DNA of 14,853 bases, taken from assembly GCA_023420085.1 (NCBI GenBank), contig JAEZWQ010000010.1, positions 1 through 14,853 on the forward strand, read 5' to 3'. This stretch comes from Bacillota bacterium (lineage in GTDB: Bacteria > Bacillota > Clostridia > Lachnospirales > Lachnospiraceae). Positions 1 through 7,008 of this stretch are shown piece by piece. The notes under the pieces were generated by a model. It did no database searches, was not told the origin of the DNA, and saw only the letters and a list, made by a program, of their open reading frames with translations. Every line of letters starts with the position of its first letter. Within the stretch, counting starts at the first letter, position 1. The position numbers were made by a program, and so were the translations under genes.

Positions 1-344
1 TGTCACTTTTTTTGTAGCAATTCTCCAAATATTACGATTAACTCAAAGGAAATTGTTTAGACAATTCTCCAATGGAAAACTTCTTTGGAATATTAAAACA
101 AGAAATTTACTATGGCAATACATTTAACTCTTTTAACGAGCTTAAAAACATAATAGAAAAGTATATAAAATACTACAACGAGAATAGAATAAAGGCAAAA
201 CTTGGATATTTAAGTCCAGTTGAGTATAGAAAATTAAACGCAGCATAGCTGCGATTTCCCCTAGGGGGAAATATTTAGGACGCAAAAAACCAGAGACAAA
301 TATTTCTAAATATCTCTGGTATAAAGTCCAACTTTTTGGGGTCA
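1..344 (+). mobile_element. IS3-family insertion sequence, right-hand end (cut by window edge)
   Basis: This stretch carries the 3' end of an IS3-family (IS150-like) transposase followed by a non-coding tail that ends in AACTTTTTGGGGTCA at 330-344. Read inward on the other strand, that tip is TGACCCCAAAAAGTT, which matches the terminal inverted repeats I know from IS150-group elements with TG...CA ends. A hairpin (CCAGAGA at 290-296 pairing with TCTCTGG at 313-319) lies between the stop codon and the tip, as is common in these elements. The left end is outside the window, so neither completeness nor a target duplication can be judged. The exact outer end at 344 is inferred from the terminal TCA. 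Confidence 0.75.
42..248 (+). pseudogene. IS3-family transposase OrfB, C-terminal end, frame interrupted
   Basis: The frame ending at the TAG of 246-248 reads GNCLDNSPMENFFGILKQE, then a segment with YYNENRIKAKLGYLSPVEY. This is the conserved C-terminus of the DDE integrase core of IS3-family OrfB, including the last catalytic Glu in the LKQE block. Upstream, the same frame meets a TAA at 39-41, while the residues expected before GNCLDN (an I-T-x-S-M-S-R-K type stretch) seem to lie partly in another frame (ATT ACG ATT AAC TC from 31). This suggests a frameshift near position 44, so I call this copy damaged. The rest of the gene is outside the window, and a sequencing error cannot be excluded. 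Confidence 0.65.
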
Positions 345-390
345 CCTTAGTTCAATCCTTTCTATATTTTTTATTTTTTTTATTTTATAT

Positions 391-501
391 CAAAAGGATC
401 AATATGTCTTTAATATTTTAAAAATAGGTACCAGTAATAAATAAAACATTATGCTGGTATATTTTAATAATTGAACTACCAACACTAAATATTATAGAAC
501 C
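391..501 (-). repeat. IS-tip-like remnant, inverted partner of 13616-13720 (possibly ISL3-like)
   Basis: Read on the minus strand from 501, this segment starts GGTTCTATAATATTT and continues GTGTTGGTAGT. Over the first 27 bases (475-501) it matches 13616-13642 with one mismatch. A second block, caaaaggatcaatatgtctt at 391-410, matches the complement of 13701-13720 with one mismatch, at nearly the same distance from the tip (91 against 85 bases). The sequence between the blocks is AT-rich and only loosely similar. A sharp outer edge with a GG start, and the fact that the other copy interrupts a gene, point to an insertion sequence end. ISL3-type is my best family guess, from memory of GG-starting ends only. 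The remnant is bounded on the left by the IS3 element. Confidence 0.55.
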
Positions 502-510
502 TATTTTTAT

Positions 511-554
511 AAGAATAGGCATTCATACTTCTAAACGTATGAATGCCTATTCTT
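511..554. terminator. Perfect 18-bp hairpin downstream of the dehydrogenase gene
   Basis: AAGAATAGGCATTCATAC (511-528) is the exact reverse complement of 537-554, with an 8-base loop between them. It lies 45 bases past the stop codon of the leftward dehydrogenase gene, where a terminator is expected. The tail after the stem on the minus strand is ATAAAAATAG rather than a T run, so intrinsic termination would be weak. It may also protect the mRNA 3' end. Confidence 0.5.
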
Positions 555-599
555 AAATTTGTTACTATAATATAAATAACTATATATTTTATAATTAAT

Positions 600-1541
600 C
601 TATATTCTATTTTTAACCTCTCCGTCTAACCATGAATATAGATTATCAAACACAATTTCTGCTCGTAGCTCTAATGATTCTTTTGTAGCAAATGCAATAT
701 GTGGAGTTACAATTAAATTTGGAGTATTTAGTAAGATATGATCGCATGGAAGTGGAGGTTCAATATCGAATACATCGATAGCCGCTCCTGATATAACCCC
801 ATTTTTTAGAGCATAACTCAATGCCTCTTTATTTACAACATTACCTCTTGCAGTATTTACCAAATATGCTGTTGGTTTCATTTTTGAAAGTTCATTATGA
901 CTTATCAAATTTTCTGTTTCTTTATTAAGTGGACAGTGTAAACTTACAATATCCGATACCTTTAATAACTTTTCTAAATCTAATTGTTCATCAAATATAC
1001 TATTATCTTTTTTTGTTCTACTATATAAAACTATATTTGCACCGAAACATTTAGCTAGTTTAGCCACCTGACTTCCAATTTTACCTCCACCAATAATTCC
1101 TACCGTCTTGCCTTTTAATGTAGATCCAATTAATCCATCTTTAGTCAAATTATTTCTACATTTTTCTTCGACCTTTCCAACATTTCTTAATAGTTGCAAC
1201 ATAAAGCATATACAAAGCTCTGCAACAGAATCATTTGAATATCCACTAGCATTACTGATATCAATATTTCTAGACTTTGCATAGTCAACTGGAACATGGT
1301 CTACTCCTGTAAATGCAATATTTATATATTTTAGGCTATCTGCTTTCTCTAAAACTTTTTTGTCTATTTTCATATTGGCAAGCATCAAAACATCAGCTCC
1401 ACTAATTCTCTTTATCTGTTCATCTATATCTTGACTTTTTTCAAATTGAATAAATGTATGTCCTAAATCTAATAGTTTTTTTCTGTGTTTCTCAATTATT
1501 TCTTGTGAAATACCTAAATCTTCAAATAATACAATCTTCAT
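600..1541 (-). CDS. D-2-hydroxyacid dehydrogenase family protein
   Basis: This 313-residue cytosolic oxidoreductase should interconvert a 2-hydroxyacid and a 2-oxoacid with a nicotinamide cofactor. The Rossmann nucleotide loop is GGGKIG at residues 151-156. The family catalytic triad is visible as Arg232 (NTARG), Glu261 (DIEPP) and His281 (TPHIAF). Length and layout fit the phosphoglycerate/glyoxylate/lactate dehydrogenase family. After the second beta strand the sequence is LYSRTKK, with no acidic residue where NAD-specific members carry Asp. This hints at NADP(H) use, an inference. The ATG at 1541 follows AAGGTGATGGC, only 4 bases after the stop of the upstream MerR-deaminase gene, whose stop lies inside the ribosome binding site, so the two are probably translationally coupled. 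The substrate cannot be assigned; D-lactate, glyoxylate/hydroxypyruvate and 3-phosphoglycerate are all possible. Confidence 0.9.
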   Translation of the reverse strand: MKIVLFEDLGISQEIIEKHRKKLLDLGHTFIQFEKSQDIDEQIKRISGADVLMLANMKIDKKVLEKADSLKYINIAFTGVDHVPVDYAKSRNIDISNASGYSNDSVAELCICFMLQLLRNVGKVEEKCRNNLTKDGLIGSTLKGKTVGIIGGGKIGSQVAKLAKCFGANIVLYSRTKKDNSIFDEQLDLEKLLKVSDIVSLHCPLNKETENLISHNELSKMKPTAYLVNTARGNVVNKEALSYALKNGVISGAAIDVFDIEPPLPCDHILLNTPNLIVTPHIAFATKESLELRAEIVFDNLYSWLDGEVKNRI

Positions 1542-1545
1542 GCCA

Positions 1546-2379
1546 TCACCTTATTGAACTAAATGCATTTGGCAATAAATCTTTTAATGTAAATGTTTTT
1601 AATGATTTATCGTCCTGTATCATATGAATTATAAAGTTTTCATCACAAAATTCATTAAATACCTGTAGACATACACCACATGGTGAACCATTATTATCAA
1701 TAATTTCCTTATTATTTTCTTTTTTTATTGCCACAATATATATTTCTGCAAAATCTTTCTCGCCTTCACTAATAGCTTTAAATATTGCTGTTCTTTCTGC
1801 ACAATTTGTAGGTGTAAAAGATACATTTTCTATATTACATCCCGTAAAAATTTTCCCACTTTTTGTTATAAGGCAGGCACCAACTCTATAACCTGAATAT
1901 GGTGAGTAAGAATAACTTGCTGCTTCTATAGTTTTTGAAACAAAATCATTGTTCTTGCACTCTTTTTCTGACTCAATGCATCCTTTTTCTTTGTATAGAT
2001 CAAATATATCAATATCTCTATTTTCAAGTTCACGCTCATACATTCTTATTTTATACGAAATTAGATCTCTATTTTCTTTATAATATTCCATTTTTTCATC
2101 TAATTTTTTAGCATGTTTTTTTAAGATATTTAGTAATTTTTCTTGTGAATTTCCAACCTTATTTCTCCTCAAGCTTACATATGTAGATAAGTCAGTAATA
2201 CTCATATCTGTTTGTCTCATTTTATTGATAAACTTAATCCACTCAATATCTTCATCTGTATAATATCTCTGCCCATTTTTATCTCTATTTGCACTAAATA
2301 ACCCTTCTTTTTCATAGTATCTAAGGGTAGATTGAGTTAATCCTGACATAGTTGCCGCTTCATTTATTTTATATTTCAT
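1546..2379 (-). CDS. MerR-family transcriptional regulator fused to cytidine deaminase
   Basis: This is a 277-residue two-domain protein. Residues 1-70 are a MerR winged helix (KINEAATMSGLTQSTLRYYE, then GLFSANRDKNGQRYYT). Residues 75-135 are a charged helical dimerisation stretch. Residues 147-270 are a complete cytidine deaminase domain: SYSPYSGYRVGA at 157-168, NIENVSF at 182-188, Cys193-Ala-Glu195-Arg196 (zinc ligand and proton-shuttle Glu), and Pro233-Cys234-Gly-Val-Cys237 (the other zinc ligands). The usual Arg of PCGxCRQ is Leu238. All catalytic residues remain, so it may still deaminate cytidine, or it may use the fold as a nucleoside sensor. I chose the ATG at 2379 because AGAGGTGATGAT precedes it and the MerR fold starts there; the frame stays open to 2421 without a better site. 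The protein is divergent from an aldo/keto reductase and upstream of a dehydrogenase that it probably regulates. Confidence 0.88.
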   Translation of the reverse strand: MKYKINEAATMSGLTQSTLRYYEKEGLFSANRDKNGQRYYTDEDIEWIKFINKMRQTDMSITDLSTYVSLRRNKVGNSQEKLLNILKKHAKKLDEKMEYYKENRDLISYKIRMYERELENRDIDIFDLYKEKGCIESEKECKNNDFVSKTIEAASYSYSPYSGYRVGACLITKSGKIFTGCNIENVSFTPTNCAERTAIFKAISEGEKDFAEIYIVAIKKENNKEIIDNNGSPCGVCLQVFNEFCDENFIIHMIQDDKSLKTFTLKDLLPNAFSSIR

Positions 2380-2390
2380 ATCATCACCTC

Positions 2391-2421
2391 TTGACTTAAA
2401 GTTCACTTTAAATAGTATCAT
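2391..2421 (+). promoter_or_regulatory. MerR-type promoter and dyad operator facing the aldo/keto reductase
   Basis: The -35 box TTGACT (2391-2396) and -10 box TATCAT (2416-2421) are separated by exactly 19 bases, the overlong spacing typical of MerR-activated promoters. Centred in the spacer is the perfect dyad TTAAAGT (2396-2402), tc, ACTTTAA (405-411 of the same block, i.e. 2405-2411). The reductase ATG is 29 bases past the -10 box. The natural ligand protein is the adjacent MerR-deaminase fusion. The elements are seen directly; activation by DNA distortion is inferred from the family. Confidence 0.75.
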
Positions 2422-2440
2422 GTAATTAATTAAAACTCAA
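2412..2440 (-). promoter_or_regulatory. Leftward promoter of the MerR-deaminase operon
   Basis: On the minus strand, TTGAGT (2440-2435) and TACTAT (2417-2412) are separated by 17 bases, a normal sigma-70/SigA spacing. The dyad operator at 2396-2411 starts immediately downstream of this -10 box, where bound regulator could block transcription. This predicts autorepression of the regulator operon together with ligand-dependent activation of the divergent gene. Confidence 0.55.
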
Positions 2441-2450
2441 GGAGGCAAAT

Positions 2451-3434
2451 ATGAAATATACTTTTCTTGGAAATAGTAATATTAAAGTATCTAAATTGTG
2501 TGTAGGTGGAATGTCTTTTGGAATACCATACGAAGACTTCCATATGTGGACACTTGATCAGGCTAAAACTACAGAAATTATAGACTATGCATTTAATAAT
2601 GGGATAAATTTTATAGATACTGCAAATTGTTATGCTCATGGAAGTAGTGAGGAGTTTATTGGTAATGCAATTCATGATTTAAAAATTCCTAGAGATAAGA
2701 TTGTTATAGCTTCTAAGGTCTACTTCAATGATGGAGGGAGCAGTGAGAAAGCAATTTTTAGTGAAATTGATGCGAGTCTAAAAAGATTAAAGACAGACTA
2801 TCTTGATTTATATATTTTACATAGGTTTGACTATAATACTCCAATTGAAGAAACAATGTCTGCATTAAATAAACTTATTGAACAAGGAAAAATTAGAACT
2901 ATAGGTGCAAGTGCAATGTATGGATATCAGCTTCATAATATGCAACTTTTTGCATTAAATAATAATCTAAAAGGATTTAGCACAATGCAATGCCATTATA
3001 ATCTTCTATATAGAGAAGATGAGAGAGAAGTCTTACCAATATGCGATCAATATAACATATTGGCAACTCCTTACAGTCCTCTGGCTTCTGGACACCTTGC
3101 ACGAAATACTTGGAATAGCGAATCTTTAAGAAGTAAAACAGATAAAACAATGCGAAATAAATATGATTCAAAAATGGATGATGATTTAAATATTATCAAT
3201 ACTGTAGAGGCTATTGCTAAATCAAAGAATGTAGAAATGTCACAAATTGCCCTTGCATGGCATTGGGTACATAGAGATAGCTCTCCTATATTAGGTTTTT
3301 CTTCAACTAAGAGAATTGATTCTGCAATACAATCTTTGGATATTTCTCTTAGTGCCGATGAAATTTCTATGTTAGAGGAAAATTATACTCCTCATAAAAT
3401 TGTCGGAGCATTGCCAAGACCTATAAAAGATTAA
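2451..3434 (+). CDS. Aldo/keto reductase (YajO-like)
   Basis: This 327-residue NADPH-type oxidoreductase of the AKR superfamily has a TIM-barrel fold and should act on an aldehyde or ketone in the cytosol. The catalytic tetrad is present: Asp56 (FIDTANCYAHGSSEEFIG), Tyr61, Lys89 (IASKVYF) and His124 (YILHRFD). The cofactor end of the barrel is recognisable as GFSSTKRIDSAI near the C-terminus. The tail LEENYTPHKIVGA resembles the YajO/PetAKR branch as I remember it. The ATG follows a strong AAGGAGG 7 bases upstream. It is transcribed alone, divergent from the MerR-deaminase operon, behind a MerR-type promoter, so it is probably induced by whatever the fusion senses. It ends 87 bases before a bidirectional terminator. 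The substrate is unknown. Confidence 0.92.
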   Translation: MKYTFLGNSNIKVSKLCVGGMSFGIPYEDFHMWTLDQAKTTEIIDYAFNNGINFIDTANCYAHGSSEEFIGNAIHDLKIPRDKIVIASKVYFNDGGSSEKAIFSEIDASLKRLKTDYLDLYILHRFDYNTPIEETMSALNKLIEQGKIRTIGASAMYGYQLHNMQLFALNNNLKGFSTMQCHYNLLYREDEREVLPICDQYNILATPYSPLASGHLARNTWNSESLRSKTDKTMRNKYDSKMDDDLNIINTVEAIAKSKNVEMSQIALAWHWVHRDSSPILGFSSTKRIDSAIQSLDISLSADEISMLEENYTPHKIVGALPRPIKD

Positions 3435-3520
3435 TTAATCATTTTATTAAAATAAATAATGTTATTTTAATTATTACATCTATAAATAGTTATTAATTAT
3501 TTTTATAAAAATATAAAAAT

Positions 3521-3559
3521 AATCGACCAAGTTAGAATTTATTTCTTATTTGGTCGATT
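3521..3559. terminator. Bidirectional intrinsic terminator between convergent genes
   Basis: AATCGACCAA (3521-3530) pairs perfectly with TTGGTCGATT (3550-3559). It is followed on the plus strand by TTATTTATATTT, and on the minus strand by the T-rich complement of the preceding A-rich stretch. It lies between the convergent ends of the aldo/keto reductase (3434) and the lipase-like gene (3569), so it can serve both. Confidence 0.8.
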
Positions 3560-3568
3560 TATTTATAT

Positions 3569-6493
3569 TTACTTATCTTTACGTCTATTTTTACGTCTTT
3601 TTAGTAATCCTAATGATGTTAAAATACCTAATCCATATATATTTTCCATTCCAACCCCTGTATTAGGTAACTTCTTTTCTGATTTATCTACTTCATGAGA
3701 TATGTTATTTGATTCTTTCACAGTAATAGCATTATTCTCTATTTTATTTTCCATAACGGTATCAGATTGCAATATAAAATCTAGATCTGTTCCTGGGTCC
3801 GGATTTGGTTTTGGGCCTGGATTTGGTTTTGGGTCTGGACTTGGTTGCGGATCTGGACTTGGTTGTGGATCCGGACTTGGTTGCGGATCTGGACTTGGTT
3901 GTGGGTCCTTCTCTAATCCACTCACTATATACACAAACTTATCTCCAGTTACTCCATCAACAGTATTATCTATATTACCACTATCATCAAATTTATATGC
4001 TGTTGGTAAAAATCCAAATTTATCTCCATTTATAATATTATCCGAAATTTTATACCTAACTTGTCCTGATTCATCGGTAAATAATGTACCATTAGATTCA
4101 TTATTATCATCATAGAAAATTGTAATTGCTGTTAAAGGATTTGAGTGGATAATAAAATAATATCCATCATCCTCTTTTTTTAATTCAACATTATCAATTT
4201 TAGGCTTATGCAACTCCTCTACATCTGGCTTAGTTTCTATATCAGGTATTTCTACATTTGTATTTGAATCACCATCACCTGTACTAGGTTTATCATCCTT
4301 ATCAATAGGTTTGGCCTCAGTTAATTTAATTGGTTTAACTCCCCAAACTGCGTAATACTCAGCATTGCCATCAACTATTGCATCTTTATCAACAAACTCT
4401 CCCTTACCGTTTGCATCTTTATTCCAACCTATAAATTTATATTCAATAAGTCCGTCTGATTCTCTTTTCATTTCTATATTAGAAATTTCAGAAAGTTTGC
4501 TACCCTTTGTTAGGTTAAATTCAGAAATAGTATTATCCTTATCAACAAACTTAATAACGTATGTATTGGCTTTAAATTTAAGTACAGGATAGAATATATT
4601 TTGCCCTTCATTGACAATCAATTCGGATCCATTTTTATATTTTTCAAATGTCCAATATCCATCATTCTTCTCATCATAATAATTAATAGAACTTAAATCT
4701 ACAGCTTGAACCTTTTCTCCAATATCATACATCTTGCTATTAGGTTTAAATTGTTTTTCGATATCCTCAATTGGTAACTCTTTATCAGTATTACTTGCCT
4801 CAAACCTATATTCAACCAATGCTGTCTTTGGTTTAGGCTCATTTACAATAAATTTCACTTCAACAGTTTTAAACATTCTGCCATTAAAGTTTAATTTTAC
4901 CTTAATGTTTTTTTCACCAACAGTCGTTGTATCAATATCATCAATTGGTGTTATTGTTGTATCTTCAGGAAGATTCTTAAAGCTTTTCTTTAAGTCTAAA
5001 TCTTCATTTACATTTATGCTTTGTTCAACTATATCAAATTTTGGTTCGATAAAAATATCTGTCATTGGTATATTTTTATTTTCCTCTATTTTTACAGGTA
5101 TAGCTAACGTATTTGTTCTAGTTCCATCTGGCAAGATTCCTTGTATGGTAACATTAAATTCAACTCCAGCATTTTGTAAATCTTTAGGATAATCAATAAC
5201 CTCATATTTGACTTCTTTATTATCAACATATCTAATTTGTTTTGAATATTTTTCTGCTCCATTTTTTAGTAAAACAATAGCTTTATTCTTAAATAGTTCT
5301 AAATTAAACTCGTCCCTCTTATTTAAATTAACTCCACCAGTTCTATTTATATAATAAAGCTCATTTAATCCAACTTTTTCTTCATTCGAAAATCCACTCT
5401 TATTAAATAATAACTCAACCTTATCGCCAATTCCATCACCATCTGTATCAGCTTTATAAGGATCTGTTCCTATTCTTAATTCGTCTACATCTTTTATTCC
5501 ATCATTATCTGAATCTAAATCCTGGTATACAATATCCATTCGATATCCGATAGAAAACCATTTTTTAAAATTATCATCAGTTTTGGTTGCAACAAAATTA
5601 GTACTTGAATGGTTGCTGCCTGAATTAACCTGATTATTCCATCTGGTATTTTCATACTGGTCTAATCCTGATACAACATCCCCATGTATTCCATAAGGTT
5701 GAAATTTATATTTTGTTGTATTAAACCTTTTATCTGCACCTTCTACCATTGGTGACGACTTACTTGTATTTTTATCATTATTTAATGCAACTTTTTTATG
5801 CTTTCCTGATGCAAATAAATTAGAAGTTATACCAGGTGCATTAAATACGGCTGAATGATGTAGCTTTGGATTATTTAATAATAGATTTTCATCACTCGCC
5901 ATATATGCTGCCAAATACCCTCCCAGAGAATGCCCTGTAAGGTAAATATTCGTTACATCACTATGATTTGTATTAATTTTATTGTAGACTTCTGTTAAAT
6001 TATCTACTTGCCACGGTTTACTACCAAGAGCAATACTTGCATCGCTCTTGTAATCTGGCGAGTTATTCGTACCTCTAAAAGCAATTACTAATTTATCTTT
6101 ATTCTTAAATAGAACAGCAAAAAATCCACTTGTATTTTCATGGTCTATAATCTCTGCAACCACCCAATGACCAACAAGTTCTCTAACATCTGCTACGTTA
6201 TTAATAGCGGAATTAAATTTATTTATTGTATCATTATCTCCTGCAAATATTTTATTTAGATAATCCTTATCTTTATATGCAAGTTCCATAAACAATCTTA
6301 AATCTCTATCAGAAACATCCCAAGAGTTAGGATTTTTATCATAAATATCTATAATACCATCACCATCAGTATCATCCAGATAAAACTTTGTTATATCTGG
6401 TTCTGAATCAAATGGATTATTAGCAAAAATATTAGTTGTTGATAATGTTAATGTTAATAATAGCGTTGCTATCAATAAAAATCTTTTTTTCAT
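3569..6493 (-). CDS. Secreted LPxTG-anchored class 3 lipase-like surface protein
   Basis: This is a 974-residue protein. Residues 1-24 are a signal peptide (MKKRF, hydrophobic core, cut near IFA-NN). A calcium-loop motif DTDGDGIIDIYD is at 41-52. The alpha/beta-hydrolase (class 3 lipase) domain spans about 65-300: oxyanion segment VIAFRGTNN (136-144), nucleophile GHSLGG with Ser189, and plausible triad partners Asp272 (GDVVSGL) and His295. Thrombospondin type 3-like calcium repeats follow (DLDSDNDGIKD, DTDGDGIGD, 325-360). Then come Rib-like/bacterial Ig-like segments (about 475-553), a SHIRT-like domain (about 557-645), an InlB B-repeat-like domain (645-718, ending AEYYAVWG), a proline-rich stalk (863-901), LPNTG at 942-946, a hydrophobic helix and an RRKNRRKDK tail. 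Sortase should link it to peptidoglycan. GGAG precedes the ATG. The lipid substrate, or a role in adhesion, is inferred. Confidence 0.9.
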   Translation of the reverse strand: MKKRFLLIATLLLTLTLSTTNIFANNPFDSEPDITKFYLDDTDGDGIIDIYDKNPNSWDVSDRDLRLFMELAYKDKDYLNKIFAGDNDTINKFNSAINNVADVRELVGHWVVAEIIDHENTSGFFAVLFKNKDKLVIAFRGTNNSPDYKSDASIALGSKPWQVDNLTEVYNKINTNHSDVTNIYLTGHSLGGYLAAYMASDENLLLNNPKLHHSAVFNAPGITSNLFASGKHKKVALNNDKNTSKSSPMVEGADKRFNTTKYKFQPYGIHGDVVSGLDQYENTRWNNQVNSGSNHSSTNFVATKTDDNFKKWFSIGYRMDIVYQDLDSDNDGIKDVDELRIGTDPYKADTDGDGIGDKVELLFNKSGFSNEEKVGLNELYYINRTGGVNLNKRDEFNLELFKNKAIVLLKNGAEKYSKQIRYVDNKEVKYEVIDYPKDLQNAGVEFNVTIQGILPDGTRTNTLAIPVKIEENKNIPMTDIFIEPKFDIVEQSINVNEDLDLKKSFKNLPEDTTITPIDDIDTTTVGEKNIKVKLNFNGRMFKTVEVKFIVNEPKPKTALVEYRFEASNTDKELPIEDIEKQFKPNSKMYDIGEKVQAVDLSSINYYDEKNDGYWTFEKYKNGSELIVNEGQNIFYPVLKFKANTYVIKFVDKDNTISEFNLTKGSKLSEISNIEMKRESDGLIEYKFIGWNKDANGKGEFVDKDAIVDGNAEYYAVWGVKPIKLTEAKPIDKDDKPSTGDGDSNTNVEIPDIETKPDVEELHKPKIDNVELKKEDDGYYFIIHSNPLTAITIFYDDNNESNGTLFTDESGQVRYKISDNIINGDKFGFLPTAYKFDDSGNIDNTVDGVTGDKFVYIVSGLEKDPQPSPDPQPSPDPQPSPDPQPSPDPKPNPGPKPNPDPGTDLDFILQSDTVMENKIENNAITVKESNNISHEVDKSEKKLPNTGVGMENIYGLGILTSLGLLKRRKNRRKDK
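3796..3907 (-). repeat. 18-bp tandem repeat coding the proline-rich stalk
   Basis: Tandem 18-bp units of the form (G/T)GATCTGGACTTGGTTG(C/T) on the plus strand encode DPQPSP hexapeptides on the minus strand, grading into DPKPNP variants. Four units are near-identical, differing mainly at a C/T and a T/C position. This is a cell-wall-spanning spacer whose length could vary by recombination or slippage in whole hexapeptide steps, without breaking the frame. Confidence 0.85.
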
Positions 6494-6527
6494 ATTTCTC
6501 CATTATTTATTCTTTAAATTACTCTTA

Positions 6528-6536
6528 ATTATAACA
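6528..6536 (-). promoter_or_regulatory. Extended -10 promoter of the lipase-like gene
   Basis: On the minus strand the sequence TGTTATAAT is a consensus TATAAT with an extended TG, 35 bases upstream of the ATG at 6493. No good -35 hexamer is seen at 16-18 bases, as is usual for extended -10 promoters. Confidence 0.5.
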
Positions 6537-6539
6537 TAT

Positions 6540-6790
6540 TTAACTAAATAATAACATATAATCTATAATCTCGTCTATGACAGTTTGTGGGTATAAAAAT
6601 CGCTGTATCCCTTGTGGTTACTATGCTACGCGATTTCTTCTATCGTTTCAAAATACGGTAATTTATTCCTTACATTTACTTTTTTCTGTTTTGTTATCGT
6701 CTTACTTTTTGTTATAAATTGATAACCTGTCCTAAAACCACATATTTCATGAAGTGCATCAGTTATCCTTTATAACGGTATTTTTATTTT
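6540..6790. other. Gene-free stretch with decayed coding-like sequence
   Basis: There is no intact gene here. On the minus strand a short open frame at 6626-6769 reads ITDALHEICGFRTGYQF... to FETIEEIA before a TAG. It looks protein-like in composition but lacks a start codon, and I do not recognise a family. The block at 6585-6640, with GGGTATAAAAATCGC and CTACGCGATTTC, is more GC-rich than its surroundings and may be a mobile-element scar. Nothing firmer can be said. Confidence 0.3.
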
Positions 6791-6792
6791 AT

Positions 6793-6978
6793 TCAAATGT
6801 CAAACTCCAGAGCCATTGGTAGGTATAAAGTGATAGCCTGTAAGCCATTATTAATCTTTTCAATTAATGGATTAAGTTTTCTACCATCTCCCTATCTTTT
6901 ACCGCCTCTTGATATTCCATCCTTTGCTATCTTCATCACCTCTAAAATTTTCTTTTCTACACTAGCATATTTTATTGA
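6793..6978 (-). pseudogene. Probable phage terminase small subunit (P27-type) N-terminal remnant
   Basis: The minus frame reads VEKKILEVMKIAKDGISRGGKR, an in-frame TAG (6894-6892), then GDGRKLNPLIEKINNG and a short tail with LPMALEFDI before TGA (6795-6793). I recognise the pattern RGGKRxGxGRKxxPLxEKIxxG as the N-terminal basic region of P27-family phage terminase small subunits (GAGRKPK...EK...G type). It has no start codon, one internal stop, and about 55 residues where the family has around 130-170. The homology call rests on motif memory only. If right, it marks prophage decay beside the AbiF locus. Confidence 0.4.
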
Positions 6979-7002
6979 CTTCTATTTTTTTTATACTACA
7001 AT
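6975..7002 (+). promoter_or_regulatory. Promoter of the AbiF-associated RNA
   Basis: TTGACT (6975-6980) and TACAAT (6997-7002) are spaced by 16 bases. A start site about 7 bases further on, near 7009, would place the transcript start just before the base-paired RNA beginning at 7016. This spacing makes it the likely promoter for the small RNA and, by readthrough, for the AbiF gene. Confidence 0.6.
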
Positions 7003-7008
7003 GTATTT

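Noticed and set aside
142..345. Minus-strand open frame at the left edge
   Set aside because: It is antisense to the IS3 transposase end and spans the IS tip.
2379..2421. Upstream extension of the MerR-deaminase protein to 2421
   Set aside because: It would run through the operator and promoter elements, and the good ribosome binding site belongs to the ATG at 2379.
3796..3907. Possible CRISPR array or direct-repeat regulatory array
   Set aside because: Units are contiguous 18-mers with no spacers and lie in frame inside a wall-spanning proline-rich stalk.
3702..5192. Several plus-strand open frames inside the lipase-like gene region (3702-4115, 3805-4035, 4365-4592, 4734-5192)
   Set aside because: They are antisense shadows of the 974-residue gene, lack ribosome binding sites, and their repeats only mirror the DPQPSP-coding DNA.
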